From: Sterolibacteriaceae bacterium
GTDB lineage: Bacteria; Pseudomonadota; Gammaproteobacteria; Burkholderiales; Rhodocyclaceae
Assembly: GCA_025360425.1 (NCBI GenBank)
Contig: JANYCD010000006.1
Span: 1 to 62,621 of the forward strand
Direction of reading: 5' to 3'
Length of the DNA: 62,621 nt
The position numbers were made by a program, and so were the translations under genes. Below are positions 35,079 through 44,657 of this stretch, one piece after another; position 1 is the stretch's first letter, and each line of letters opens with the position of its first letter. Below the pieces are notes generated by a model. That model saw nothing but the letters and a program-made list of their open reading frames with translations, ran no database searches and was not told where the DNA came from.

Positions 35079-36938
35079 TCAAAACCACGCCGTATCCATA
35101 TCCGAAAAAGTATCGTCACGCTCGCACACCGGTTTCAGCCATGCATCGACGCGCGGCAACTCATAGCGAAAGAAGTAACGCTTCGCGTGCAACTTGCCCC
35201 GCAGGAATGCAATGTCGCCCGACTGGCCAAGCCGTTCCACAGTCACTCGGGCAACATCCAGCCAGAGCCAGGCGATCACGACATGACCGAAGGCCTGCAT
35301 GTAGGGAACCGAATTGCGCAATGCAACCTCGCGGTCTCCCCCTTCCCATGCTGTCGCAGTCGCCGATTGCAGCGTTGCGAAGGCCGTGGTCAATGCATCT
35401 GTATCACGTATCAGCACGTCGTGCTGCCGTGCCAGACGAACGGTCTCGGCAATGCGCCCGCCCAGAATTGCCAGCGCACGACCTTCTTCCATACGAACCT
35501 TGCGGCCGAGCAGATCCTGGCTGTGAATGCCATGCGCGCCCTCGTGAATCATGTTGAGCCGGTTGTCGCGCCAGTATTGCTCGACCGGAAAGTCACGCGT
35601 GTAGCCGTAGCCGCCATGAATCTGGATGGCCAGGCTGTTGGCCTCAAGGCACCACTCGCTCGGCCAGCTCTTGGCAATCGGCGTCAGCAACTCAAGTAAC
35701 AGGGCAGCATCGGCTGCTAATACGGGATCGCCGGTGGCTTTCTCATCGACCAGTCGCGCGCAATAGAGGCTCAATGCCAGCGCTCCTTCGCAATAGGCTT
35801 TTTGCGCCAACAACATGCGCCGCACGTCGGCGTGCTCAATGATCGGTCGCTGCGGCGCCGTTGGATCCTTGCCTTCCGGTCCGCTCGGCCTGCCCTGCAA
35901 CCGGGTTTGCGCATAGTCGAGCGAAGCCTCATAGCCGGCACAACCCAGCATGGTCGCGCCGAGGCCAACCTGGATGCGCGCCTCGTTCATCATGTGGAAC
36001 ATGCGTTGCAGGCCTTCGCCAGGCTTGCCGATGAGATAGGCGATTGCTCCTGCACCCCGACCGTCAAAGCCACTCGGTGCACGAACCGGAAACTTGCCTT
36101 CGCCGAAATTGAGCAGCGTGTTCACTGTGCCGCGATAACCGAGCTTGTGGTTCAGGCCGACGATGGCGGCGTCGTTACGCTCGCCGGTCAAATGTCCGTT
36201 GGCATCGACCAGCATCTTCGGCACGATGAACAGCGAAATGCCTTTCGCTCCCGGCACTACCTTGCCATCGAGGCCGCGAATTTTCGCGAGGACGAGATGA
36301 ATGATGTTCTGCGCCAGATCGTGCTCGCCGGCGGAGATCCACATCTTGCTTCCCTTGAGTCGATAGCGCGGACCAAGGTCGTCCGCGGCGAAATCGTCAC
36401 CGTCAGGCACCGCCTGTGTCTCGATATCGCTCAGACTGGAGCCGGCCTGAGGCTCCGACAGGCACATCGTGCCCATGAATCGGCCATCGAGCTCCGGGCG
36501 CGCGAAGGCATCGATTTGATGCTTCGTACCATGTGCGACAATCAAGCTCGCACCGGCCGCCGTGAGCATTGTGTACCCATCGATTGCGATGCTCGCCTGG
36601 AGAAAGAAGGACCGCAACGCAACTTCCATCACATACGGAAGCTGCATACCTCCCAGCGCGTAATCGTGACCGGCACTGCGCAAACCGGCTTCGGCGTAGG
36701 CGCGAGTGGCATCCAGCGTCGCCTGCGGCAGCATCACCCGCGTGCCGTCGAAGCTGGGTTCCTCGGTATCCACCAGTCGGTTGTAGGGTGCGAACTTCTC
36801 GCGCGCGATGCGCTCACTGACATCGAGCACCGCCGTGAATGTCTCGGCGGAGTGATCGGCAAAACGCGGACGCGTGGTCAGCGTGCTTACATCCAGCCAG
36901 TCGTTCAACAAAAAATCGAGCGTGCGACGCATGGTCAT
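35079..36938 (-). CDS. Long-form acyl-CoA dehydrogenase (FadE5/DmdC-like)
   Basis: A 619-aa enzyme of the roughly 600-residue acyl-CoA dehydrogenase group with an extra C-terminal domain. It has MCLSEPQAGSSLSDIETQA (flavin/substrate segment), MLGCAGYEASLDYAQTRLQGRP and the C-terminal IHGGYGYTRDFPVEQYWRDNRLNMIHEGAHGIHSQDLLGRK, which carries the probable catalytic Glu (HEGAHG). The family includes broad-range FadE5 and methylthiopropanoyl-CoA dehydrogenase. Two in-frame ATGs (36938 and 36932) are possible. It is the last gene of the operon controlled by site 2. Confidence 0.9.
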   Translation of the reverse strand: MTMRRTLDFLLNDWLDVSTLTTRPRFADHSAETFTAVLDVSERIAREKFAPYNRLVDTEEPSFDGTRVMLPQATLDATRAYAEAGLRSAGHDYALGGMQLPYVMEVALRSFFLQASIAIDGYTMLTAAGASLIVAHGTKHQIDAFARPELDGRFMGTMCLSEPQAGSSLSDIETQAVPDGDDFAADDLGPRYRLKGSKMWISAGEHDLAQNIIHLVLAKIRGLDGKVVPGAKGISLFIVPKMLVDANGHLTGERNDAAIVGLNHKLGYRGTVNTLLNFGEGKFPVRAPSGFDGRGAGAIAYLIGKPGEGLQRMFHMMNEARIQVGLGATMLGCAGYEASLDYAQTRLQGRPSGPEGKDPTAPQRPIIEHADVRRMLLAQKAYCEGALALSLYCARLVDEKATGDPVLAADAALLLELLTPIAKSWPSEWCLEANSLAIQIHGGYGYTRDFPVEQYWRDNRLNMIHEGAHGIHSQDLLGRKVRMEEGRALAILGGRIAETVRLARQHDVLIRDTDALTTAFATLQSATATAWEGGDREVALRNSVPYMQAFGHVVIAWLWLDVARVTVERLGQSGDIAFLRGKLHAKRYFFRYELPRVDAWLKPVCERDDTFSDMDTAWF

Positions 36939-36973
36939 TGTCGATGATGGGATAACAGGCTTGGTCGCGCTGT

Positions 36974-37729
36974 TCAGAAGCTCTGGTTGAAAGCTTCTTC
37001 GTCAACCGCGAGCAGGCGGTCACGCGTCCTGCGCAGATGCTTGCACATCCGTGTCTCGGCCTGTAGCGCGTCACCCTGAAGTATCGCGTCGCCAATTTCG
37101 CCATATTCCTTGCGCATGTCGCGGATGTCCTTGGACCGCAGAAAGCCATGATATTGGCTGCGCAGTAACGAAATCTGCGGCAGCGGCATCACCCGATTCA
37201 ATTCGGCGTTGTCGGCGATGTCGAGCATCACGCCGTAGTAGGCAGCCCGATCGGCCATGAATTGCTCCACCCCGCTTTCCAGATGTACGCGCGTCAACAT
37301 ATCGGAGACTGTCTTCATGCGCTCACGCAGCGGTCCCGGCGTGATGTTTTGCGCCGCCAGCCGCGCAGCGAGACCGCATAGCACTTCGAGAACAAGCAGC
37401 AGTTGTTCCGCCTCGCGACGACTCAACGGACGGATTGAGGCGCCACGATGCGGATTCAGCACCACCACCCCTTGCGCCGCAAGTTTCTTCAATGCCTCGC
37501 GCACCGTGCCGCGGCTGACGTTGTAATTGCTCGAAAGGTCGGCCTCGACGAGGCGATGACCGGGACCAAAGCGCCGCATCAGGATGCCGGTGCTGATGGC
37601 CTCAACGACCTTGTCGGGTGAACTCAGCGGACGCGACGCCTTCGGTTTCGGCGCAAGGGTCTTGTTCGAGGTTCGGACAGCGCTAGTAGGTTTTGAAGTG
37701 GGCATGATCGGAGTCGGAAAATCAGGCAT
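36974..37729 (-). CDS. GntR-family regulator, FCD subfamily
   Basis: A 251-aa protein. An N-terminal low-complexity stretch of about 35 residues is followed by the winged HTH (ISTGILMRRFGPGHRLVEADLSSNYNVSRGTVREALKKL, about 45-86), then the helical FCD ligand-binding domain ending HLRRTRDRLLAVDEE. FCD regulators usually sense small carboxylates or acyl-CoAs. Its start overlaps the stop of the SDR gene by 8 nt. The operon begins near 41.25 kb just after operator site 2, so it probably controls itself as well as the operons at sites 1 and 3. That target assignment is inference. Confidence 0.9.
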   Translation of the reverse strand: MPDFPTPIMPTSKPTSAVRTSNKTLAPKPKASRPLSSPDKVVEAISTGILMRRFGPGHRLVEADLSSNYNVSRGTVREALKKLAAQGVVVLNPHRGASIRPLSRREAEQLLLVLEVLCGLAARLAAQNITPGPLRERMKTVSDMLTRVHLESGVEQFMADRAAYYGVMLDIADNAELNRVMPLPQISLLRSQYHGFLRSKDIRDMRKEYGEIGDAILQGDALQAETRMCKHLRRTRDRLLAVDEEAFNQSF

Positions 37730-38462
37730 GAAGGTAATGGCCGCCGTTGATGAAAATGACCTGGCCCTGGATCATCGCGGCCGCAGGACTGGCCAAAAAC
37801 TCTACCAGCGCCGTGTAGTCCTCATGCCGGATGGATCGGCCATTGGGCGTCTCCGCCGCATTCCTGCGCAGCACTTCATCGGTCTTGTCGCCATAGACGA
37901 GACGTATGGCTTCCGTGTCAACACCACTGGGCGCGATGCAGTTGATGCGAATGCCGCGCGGCCCGAGTTCGAGCACCAGATAGCGCACCAATGCTTCGGC
38001 CATGGCCTTCGCCGCGCCCACCGCGGCGTAGTTCTTGAGCGCCGTCCGGCTGCCACGGCTGGTCAGGAATACAACGCTGCTGCCATCCTTCAGCAACGGC
38101 AGCGCGCTTTGCACCAGGTAAAGCAATGCCGTGCCGTTGACGTTCATCGCCCTGGTGAATTCGTGGAGATCAACCTCCAGCATCGGCTTGGCCAGCACCC
38201 GTACCGCGCAATGCACAAGTTGATCCAGGCGGTCGGTCTTTTCCGCGACAGCTTTAAGCAGGGCCTGAGCGCCCTCGGGCGTGCCGACATCCTGCTTGAT
38301 CAGATGCGCTCTGGCACCAAGATCTTCGACACGGCGCGCCGCCCTCTTTGCTGCCTCGTCATCGGAAACGTAGTTGAGGAACACATCGCTACCCGGCGTG
38401 GCGAATCGACACGCAATCTCAAGTCCGATACCCTTGGTGCCGCCAGTAACCAGAATCGACAT
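37722..38462 (-). CDS. FabL-like SDR enoyl reductase/ketoreductase
   Basis: A 246-aa SDR. It starts with SILVTGGTKGIGLE, and instead of YxxxK it has Tyr and Lys separated by six residues (NYAAVGAAKAMAEAL), as in FabI/FabL enoyl reductases. The following LVLELGPRGIRINCIAPSGVDTEAI also matches FabL. The ATG at 38462 is preferred over the TTG at 38468, which overlaps the ligase stop. It may reduce an enoyl-CoA rather than act as an alcohol dehydrogenase. Confidence 0.82.
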   Translation of the reverse strand: MSILVTGGTKGIGLEIACRFATPGSDVFLNYVSDDEAAKRAARRVEDLGARAHLIKQDVGTPEGAQALLKAVAEKTDRLDQLVHCAVRVLAKPMLEVDLHEFTRAMNVNGTALLYLVQSALPLLKDGSSVVFLTSRGSRTALKNYAAVGAAKAMAEALVRYLVLELGPRGIRINCIAPSGVDTEAIRLVYGDKTDEVLRRNAAETPNGRSIRHEDYTALVEFLASPAAAMIQGQVIFINGGHYLHA

Positions 38463-38464
38463 GA

Positions 38465-39997
38465 TCAAACCTTTGCAGCGATGAGCGCTCTGAGCTCGGT
38501 TTTAAGGACCTTGCCGTAATTGCTTTTTGGCAGGGCATCGATGAAGCAATAGCGTTTGGGACGCTTGAAACGGGCCATGCAGTCGAGGCACAACGCGTCG
38601 AGTTCAGCCACGCTGATCTGCATGCTTTCACGCACGACAACAAAGGCGACGACGGACTCGCCCCACTCGGGATCCGGTACGCCGATGACGGCCACTTCTT
38701 CGACGGCCGGACTGCCCAGCAGCGCCTCTTCCACTTCGCGCGGGTAAATGTTCGAGCCGCCGCTGATGATCAGATCCTTCGAGCGGTCCTTCAAATACAG
38801 GAACCCGCGTTCGTCGAAACTGCCCAGATCACCTGTATGCAACCACCCGCCGCGCAGTGCTGTGGCAGTCGCCTCGGGATTGTTCAAGTAACCGCTCATC
38901 ACCACGTCGCCGCGCACGATGATCTCGCCGATCTCGCCCGCCGGCAGTTCGGCGCCCGCTTCATCGGCAACGCGCACCTCGACCCCGGTGCGCGCGATGC
39001 CGACCGAGACCAGTCGCTCGGAAAATTCGGCACTGCCATCGTCGCGATACTGGTGCTTGGGCATTGCCGTGATGGTGAGGGGCGACTCGCCCTGTCCATA
39101 GCCATTCCAGAAGCGCAAGCCGAAAGCCTTGAGCGCGGCACGCACATCGCCTGGATAGATCGGCGCCGCTCCGCACAGGATGGTGCGCAGGTGCGAGACA
39201 TCCATGCGCGGCAATTCGGACGAATCGAGTATTCGCCGCAACATCGTCGGTGCGGCGAAGAAGGTGACCTGCGGATAGTGATTGACGAGATCAATCGTCT
39301 CGGCGATATCGAAGACACCACTGGCCGGCAATACCTGATTGCCGCCCTTGGCGATATGCGCCAGACAGAACAGTCCAGCCGCATGGCTTTGCGGACCGAG
39401 ATGCAGCAGCGCATCGAACTCGTTCACCTGGTCAACATCGCACAGATAGGCCTGCGCCATGGCATGCAGGTTGCCGTGCGAAAGCATCGCACCCTTGGGA
39501 CGGCCCGTGGTGCCGCTGGTGTAGAACACCCATGCCAGTTCATCGCGATGCGCGCTGCGCTGTGGCACAGCGGGTTCACCCAGCAAACTCAGGTACTCCG
39601 GGCTTTCGACAGTGACACAACGTGCACCTTGCCCGCAGTGAGCTGCCGCAGTGGCAGCCGCCTGCGCGGTATCGTCGGTCGACAGACACAGCACGGCGGC
39701 AGAATTTTCAATGATGAAGGCCGCCTCACGCGGGTGCAATTTGGCGTTGATCGGCACGGCACACAGCCCGGCATGCCAAATCGCAAACAAAATCTCGACG
39801 TACTCGGAACAATTTCCCATGTACAGCACGACCCTGCTGCCAGGGACAACGCCGGGAAGACTCAACAGGCCGCCGGCAACATGTGCGACCCGGGCTTGTA
39901 GCGCCTTGTAGCTGTAAAGCATTTCCATGCCGACCGAAACCGCCGGTCGATCAGGAAACGTTTTTGCCGAACCAGCCAGCAGTTGCGCAATGTTCAT
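38465..39997 (-). CDS. AMP-forming acyl-CoA ligase 3
   Basis: A 510-aa ANL-superfamily enzyme with VFYTSGTTGRPKGAMLSHG, NGYGQGESPLTITAM, GWLHTGDLGSFDERGFLYLKDRSKDLIISGGSNIYPREVE and the C-terminal Lys in PKSNYGKVLKTELR. It resembles long-chain FadD and cyclohexanecarboxylate-type ligases more than ligases 1 and 2. The ATG at 39997 fits the conserved start (MNIAQLLAGSA). It lies 22 bp from the thiolase gene. Confidence 0.91.
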   Translation of the reverse strand: MNIAQLLAGSAKTFPDRPAVSVGMEMLYSYKALQARVAHVAGGLLSLPGVVPGSRVVLYMGNCSEYVEILFAIWHAGLCAVPINAKLHPREAAFIIENSAAVLCLSTDDTAQAAATAAAHCGQGARCVTVESPEYLSLLGEPAVPQRSAHRDELAWVFYTSGTTGRPKGAMLSHGNLHAMAQAYLCDVDQVNEFDALLHLGPQSHAAGLFCLAHIAKGGNQVLPASGVFDIAETIDLVNHYPQVTFFAAPTMLRRILDSSELPRMDVSHLRTILCGAAPIYPGDVRAALKAFGLRFWNGYGQGESPLTITAMPKHQYRDDGSAEFSERLVSVGIARTGVEVRVADEAGAELPAGEIGEIIVRGDVVMSGYLNNPEATATALRGGWLHTGDLGSFDERGFLYLKDRSKDLIISGGSNIYPREVEEALLGSPAVEEVAVIGVPDPEWGESVVAFVVVRESMQISVAELDALCLDCMARFKRPKRYCFIDALPKSNYGKVLKTELRALIAAKV

Positions 39998-40019
39998 GTG
40001 CGTTATCAGATCGTTGAAC

Positions 40020-41252
40020 TCAGCGCGCCAGAATGGTGATGGCAACCGCGCCCGATTCGGCGCCGATCAAGCCACCGCCGTTTTCGGCGATCGCCACCTT
40101 GGCGCCCTGAACCTGACGCGGGCCGGCCTGGCCGCGCAGTTGCGTGACAAGTTCGTAGATCTGTCCGAGCCCGGTGGCACCGATCGGATGGCCCTTCGAC
40201 TCAAGACCACCGGAAGGATTCACCGGCACCCTGCCGCCCAGGCTGGTGGCACCGCTTTCCGCCAATGGTCCGCCCGCGCCGAATTCACACAGCATCAGAC
40301 TTTCGGTTTGTTGAATCTCGCCGAACGCGGTGGCATCGTGAACCTCGGCGACGTGGATGTCTTCGGGACCGACACCGGCAAGCTCGTAGGCCCGCTTGGC
40401 CGCCATGTGCGACACGTCGTGCCGATAGTCGTCGACGGCGCGGCGCCCGCCGCCCATCAGCACGCTGGCGCGCACTTCACAGGCATCACTGATGCCAAGC
40501 CGGCGCAAGCCGGCTTCGGAACACAGCAACGCGGCGGCAGCGCCGTCGGAGATCGGCGAACACATCGGCAAAGTCAGCGGCCAGACGATCATCGGCGCGG
40601 CCAGTATTTCGTCGACGGAATAGTCGCGGCGGTGCTGGGACAATGGGTTGTGCACCGAGTGATGGTGGTTCTTGGCCGCCACGACGGCGATCTGTCGCGC
40701 CGTGGTGCCGAAATTGCGCATGTGAAATTTTGCGAACGCCTGATAGACGTCCATGAAGACGCTGTGCGGCCCGGTGTTGGCATACTCGGCAGGTGTCGGT
40801 ACTCCGTTACCCATGTGCAGCAGGTTTTCCACGGACTGGTCAACCGAATGAACGTCCCAACTACCGTCGAAAATTGAGAAGCTGAGCGCACGATCCTGCG
40901 AGTACATTTTTTCTGCACCGACCGCCAGCGACACGTCCGACATGCCGGCACGAATGTGCGTAACGGCCATATTGAAGGCGGTCGATGCGCTGGCGCAGGC
41001 ATTTTCGACATTGACCACCGGCGTATTGCCGAGCGCCAGGGGCAGCAGCGCGATTTCGCCACGGATGGAATGCTGGCCCTCCATCACCCCCTGGGCTGAG
41101 TTGGCGAAGAATACCGAGTCGACGCCGCTGCTGGCGCAGCGACCGTCTTCAAGTGCGACAGTGGCGGCAGCGACGGCCAAGTCTCTGACGGAGCGATCAA
41201 GAAATTTTCCGAATGGTGTCATGCCAACGCCGACAACATATACCCTGGACAT
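40020..41252 (-). CDS. SCP2-type thiolase with intact active site
   Basis: A 410-aa thiolase of the SCP2/lipid-transfer type. The nucleophile is in VENACASAS (about residue 88), and the His is in NPSGGLESKGHPIGATG near 350. Both are present, in contrast to the Cys-less proteins at 16850 and 18005. It should catalyse thiolytic cleavage of a branched or cyclic 3-ketoacyl-CoA. No DUF35 gene is adjacent. It is the first gene of the operon and is preceded by GAGGAG and operator site 2. Confidence 0.88.
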   Translation of the reverse strand: MSRVYVVGVGMTPFGKFLDRSVRDLAVAAATVALEDGRCASSGVDSVFFANSAQGVMEGQHSIRGEIALLPLALGNTPVVNVENACASASTAFNMAVTHIRAGMSDVSLAVGAEKMYSQDRALSFSIFDGSWDVHSVDQSVENLLHMGNGVPTPAEYANTGPHSVFMDVYQAFAKFHMRNFGTTARQIAVVAAKNHHHSVHNPLSQHRRDYSVDEILAAPMIVWPLTLPMCSPISDGAAAALLCSEAGLRRLGISDACEVRASVLMGGGRRAVDDYRHDVSHMAAKRAYELAGVGPEDIHVAEVHDATAFGEIQQTESLMLCEFGAGGPLAESGATSLGGRVPVNPSGGLESKGHPIGATGLGQIYELVTQLRGQAGPRQVQGAKVAIAENGGGLIGAESGAVAITILAR

Positions 41253-41276
41253 TTTTTCTCCTCAAGCCTCCATTGG

Positions 41277-41314
41277 GTTTGCATGTCGTAAACACGATTG
41301 CAAAACATGCAAAC
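41277..41314. repeat. 10-bp inverted repeat in the leader of the thiolase operon
   Basis: GTTTGCATGT (41277-41286) and ACATGCAAAC (41305-41314) are perfect inverted arms with an 18-bp spacer. They lie between operator site 2 and the thiolase start. They could form an mRNA hairpin, or a second protein site of unknown specificity. Confidence 0.45.
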
Positions 41315-41324
41315 ACGACAATTT

Positions 41325-41349
41325 TTGTCCGACCAAATTGTAGAACAAT
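41325..41349. promoter_or_regulatory. Shared 25-bp operator, site 2
   Basis: It has the same register as site 1: TTGTCC, then GACCAAATTGT, then AGAACAAT. It differs from sites 1 and 3 mainly in the right arm. It lies 72 bp upstream of the thiolase start (41252, minus) and 69 bp upstream of surE (41419, plus), so it could act on either promoter. The minus-strand operon contains the GntR gene, which suggests autoregulation. Confidence 0.72.
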
Positions 41350-41418
41350 ATGTTTGCGATGGGTAGAATGCGGCCATCACCGCGCCGATCCGGCGTTGAA
41401 CATGCGAGGCAAAACCCG

Positions 41419-42201
41419 ATGAACGAGAGAATCCTGATTACCAACGACGACGGCGTGCACTCCGAAGGCATCGAACTGCTGGCCGAGCTTGCCCGCCAGC
41501 ACAGCGACGACGTCTGGGTAGTGGCGCCCGACTCGGAGCGCAGCGGTGCATCGCATTCCGTATCACTCGCCGATCCGTTGCGCATTCGCCAGTTGGGGCC
41601 AAAGACCTTCGCCGTGCGCGGCTCACCCACGGACTGCGTGGTGCTGGCCGTCAAGCACCTGTGCAATGACAAACGCCCGACCGTCGTCCTGTCGGGGATA
41701 AACAGGGGCGCGAACACCGCCGATGACGTGATGTATTCGGGCACCATCGCCGCCGCGATCGAAGGCGTGCAGCTCGGCATTCCCTCCATCGCCTTCAGCC
41801 AGATCCTCGTTCGCGGCCAACCGGTGCCGTGGCAAACCGCGCGCCAGCACGGCCCCGCCCTGCTGGCGCGACTGCTTGAGCTGTGCACTGAAAAGGACAT
41901 GCTGCTCAATGTCAACTTCCCTCCCGTCGAACCGGATGCTGTGCAAGGCATCGTCGTAACCCGCCAGGGCAAGCGTACCTGGCAGGAGATTGCCGTCCAG
42001 GAACGCATCGACAATCGCGGCTTTTCGTATTTCTGGTTGAGCTTCGAGCATGAGGTCACCAATCCACCCGCGGGGTCGGATCTCGCCGCCATCGCACAAG
42101 GATTCATTTCCGTCACTCCACTACATCTTGACCTCACCCACGATGCCCGTGTCAGTTCGCTCGCAAGTGCGCTGGCCTCAGGGGGTATCGGCCCACGCTA
42201 G
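41419..42201 (+). CDS. surE: 5'/3'-nucleotidase SurE
   Basis: A 260-aa protein with the SurE hallmark ILITNDDGVHSEGI at residues 4-17 (the DD pair binds the metal), then VVAPDSERSGASHSVSL and VVLSGINRGANTADDVMYSGTIAAA. SurE dephosphorylates nucleoside monophosphates and short polyphosphate. The ATG at 41419 begins the conserved fold; the frame extends upstream to 41350 without conservation. SurE is usually housekeeping and found next to pcm/nlpD, so its presence between catabolic operons is unusual. Confidence 0.93.
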   Translation: MNERILITNDDGVHSEGIELLAELARQHSDDVWVVAPDSERSGASHSVSLADPLRIRQLGPKTFAVRGSPTDCVVLAVKHLCNDKRPTVVLSGINRGANTADDVMYSGTIAAAIEGVQLGIPSIAFSQILVRGQPVPWQTARQHGPALLARLLELCTEKDMLLNVNFPPVEPDAVQGIVVTRQGKRTWQEIAVQERIDNRGFSYFWLSFEHEVTNPPAGSDLAAIAQGFISVTPLHLDLTHDARVSSLASALASGGIGPR

Positions 42202-42207
42202 GCATCT

Positions 42208-43034
42208 TCAGTCACCGGAAGAGGAATCGCGCTTCCATGTGGCAAATCGGGCCAGATCGGTAAAGCGGATATTCTCATTGACGAGTCCGTCGAGCACGAC
42301 CTGCAGGCCGCCCGAGCGAATCATCCATTCCAGTCGGTGGTCGCGGTAGTGGCGCTTGAAACTGCCCGATTGCACGGACTGGGCGCGGGTCTCCATCACC
42401 GGGATGACTGCCAGCGCTTCCGCCACGGTCTGGGCCACCGAAGGTCGGTTCATGCCACGCTCAAGCCAGGCTTCCAGCCTTGATCCCGCTGCTGGCGGAA
42501 TGCCGAACATGCGCGACATGGTCACATAAGGCAAGGCGCAAAGATCACCCCAGCCGAAACTCGCGCCACTCAACCATGGCTTGTCACCTAGCAGTGTCTC
42601 CAGCCAGGCATGCATGTGGCCAACCTGCTCAACCGCTGCGGCGTAAAGTTTCTGTCGCAACGCGTCGTCTCCACGAGCGAAAAAACGAATCTCGCCAAGG
42701 CCCCAGTTGATGGCTTCGTAATGGGTGTCGCAGACCTCCTCGATCATGCGCATGCGGGCGCGTGCGGTCGGACCGGTCGGCATCATCGGCGGCGACGGAA
42801 AACATTCTTCCAGGTATTCGAGGATGATCGTTGAGTCGAAGATGGTCGCGTCGTTGTGCACCAGCGCGGGAATCTCGAAACGGGGATTGAGCTGGGCGAA
42901 GGCCTGATTTTCCACCCCGGAACCGAGACCCTCCGGAGTTGGCACTCGAACGCCAGGCCCTTCTCGCGCAGCATTATCCGCACCTTCTGCGCGTAAGGAG
43001 ACAGCGGGTGCTGGTTGAGTAGAATCGCGCTCAT
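42208..43034 (-). pseudogene. Glutathione S-transferase, interrupted by a frameshift
   Basis: Two frames together make one GST. 43034 to about 42950 encodes the thioredoxin-fold start (SAILLNQHPLSPYAQKVRIMLREKG), and about 42940 to 42208 encodes the rest (NPRFEIPALVHND, DSTIILEYLEE, then the helical domain). The break is around 42941-42948, where the minus strand reads TTCGAGTGCC. One extra G would give TTC-GAG-GTG-CCA-ACT and restore the frame. It is either a real single-base loss or a sequencing error. The two parts overlap the end of a run of SDR genes on the same strand. Confidence 0.75.
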
Positions 43035-43037
43035 GGC

Positions 43038-43805
43038 TCAGCCGGCATTGAAGCCGCCATCGACGCTATACACCGAGCCGGTAATGAAGGCAGCATCATC
43101 GCTGGCCAGAAATCGCATCAGCTTCGCAACGTCCTCCGATTCTGCATAACGTTGCAGCGGAATCATCGCCTTCAGCATCGTATGCACCTCCTCCGCCTTG
43201 CCGGGCATCAGCCCCTCCTCCAGCGAACGCATCATGCGTGTTTCCACCGGCGAGGGGTTGACGGTATTCACGCGGATGTTGAACGGCGCGCATTCCAGCG
43301 CCGCCGCACGCATCAACCCGATCACCGCGTGCTTGCTGGTAACGTAAGGCGTGACCCCCGCCGTGCCACGTAACCCGGCGATTGACGATGAGATGACGAT
43401 GCTGCCGCCGCCGCGCTTGCGCATTTCCGGAATGCCGTATTTCAGACTGAGCCAGACACCGCGCACATTGACGGCGATCACCCGGTCGAAGTCGGCCGGG
43501 TCGGCATCAAAAATCGGCGCAACCTTGCCTTCGATCCCTGCATTCGACAGCAATACATCGATGCCGCCGAAACGATCCACCGCCGCGCGGATATAGGCTT
43601 GCGTCGACGCGACGTCAGTGACATCGGCGACGCATGCACTCACGCGCTGGCTGCCGATTTCCGCAACGGCAGCGTCAAGCGCTTTCTGGTTGCAATCGAC
43701 CAGCAGCACATTGGCGCCATCCGATGCCAACAGTTTCGCCGCCGCCTTGCCGATCTCACCCGCGCCGCCGGTGATCACCACAACCTTGCCCTTAAAACCG
43801 CTCAT
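43038..43805 (-). CDS. Short-chain dehydrogenase/reductase 2
   Basis: A 255-aa classical SDR with VITGGAGEIG, LSNAG, SSSIAG and the catalytic YVTSK. The ATG at 43805 has AAGGAG 8 nt upstream; a GTG at 43814 would be too close to it. It is the first of three SDR genes in a row (43.0, 43.9 and 44.7 kb), consistent with successive oxidations of a polyhydroxylated or ring substrate. Confidence 0.88.
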   Translation of the reverse strand: MSGFKGKVVVITGGAGEIGKAAAKLLASDGANVLLVDCNQKALDAAVAEIGSQRVSACVADVTDVASTQAYIRAAVDRFGGIDVLLSNAGIEGKVAPIFDADPADFDRVIAVNVRGVWLSLKYGIPEMRKRGGGSIVISSSIAGLRGTAGVTPYVTSKHAVIGLMRAAALECAPFNIRVNTVNPSPVETRMMRSLEEGLMPGKAEEVHTMLKAMIPLQRYAESEDVAKLMRFLASDDAAFITGSVYSVDGGFNAG

Positions 43806-43853
43806 GCCGAACACTCCTTGTCAATATGCATCAGGTACCGATCCGCTCAAATC

Positions 43854-44606
43854 TCAGCGTGCCAGGTAACCACCATCAATCGGATAGTAGGCCCCGGTCA
43901 CAAACGAAGCGCGGTCCGAGCAAAGCCAGACCACCAGTTCGGCCACCTCCTGCGGAAGACCGAGCCGACCGATGGGATGCAGCGCGGTTAACATCGTATT
44001 GATGGCGGGATCGTTGGTCAGGTTTTCCGTCAACGCGGTAGTGATGAAGGCCGGTCCCACGGCGTTGATGCGGATGCCCTGCGCGCTGTATTCCAATGCC
44101 GCGGCGCGCGTCAGACCCACCACGCCATGCTTGGCCGCGGTATAAGCCGGTGCCGTGGCAAAGGCCACCGCACCGAGCACGGAGGCCATATTGATGATGC
44201 AACCACCACCGTTCTTGAGCATTGCGCCGATCTGGTACTTCATGCCGTAGAACACGCCCGACAGGTTGAGGTCGATGACCTGTGTCCATGCGTCCAGCGG
44301 ATAGTCGGCGGTCGGCGCTGCTGCACCGGCGATGCCGGCATTATTGCAAGCCACGTCCAATCGACCGAATTTGGCCACGGTGCGCTCCACCAGATTTTGG
44401 CAGTCCGCGGGCTTGCTCGCATCAGCCGCCACAAATAGCGCTTCGCATCCCTGGCCACGCACCTGCGCCGCTGTTTGTTCGCCGGCTTTCTCGTTGATAT
44501 CCGATACCACAACCTTGGCGCCTTCCCGCGCCCAGGTCAGTGCAATGGCACGTCCGATGCCCGACGCACCGCCTGTCACCAGCGCAACCTTGTCCTTCAT
44601 CAGCAT
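43854..44606 (-). CDS. Short-chain dehydrogenase/reductase 3
   Basis: A 250-aa classical SDR with VTGGASGIGRA, NNAGIAG, MASVLG and the catalytic YTAAK, ending in FVTGAYYPIDGG. GAGGAGGAATC lies before the ATG at 44606. It resembles cyclopentanol/cyclohexanol-type dehydrogenases, but the substrate is not readable. Confidence 0.88.
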   Translation of the reverse strand: MLMKDKVALVTGGASGIGRAIALTWAREGAKVVVSDINEKAGEQTAAQVRGQGCEALFVAADASKPADCQNLVERTVAKFGRLDVACNNAGIAGAAAPTADYPLDAWTQVIDLNLSGVFYGMKYQIGAMLKNGGGCIINMASVLGAVAFATAPAYTAAKHGVVGLTRAAALEYSAQGIRINAVGPAFITTALTENLTNDPAINTMLTALHPIGRLGLPQEVAELVVWLCSDRASFVTGAYYPIDGGYLAR

Positions 44607-44657
44607 CTTGATTCCTCCTCGAAAATATTTTTGTGCTTGTCCATCCGCTCGGCCCAG

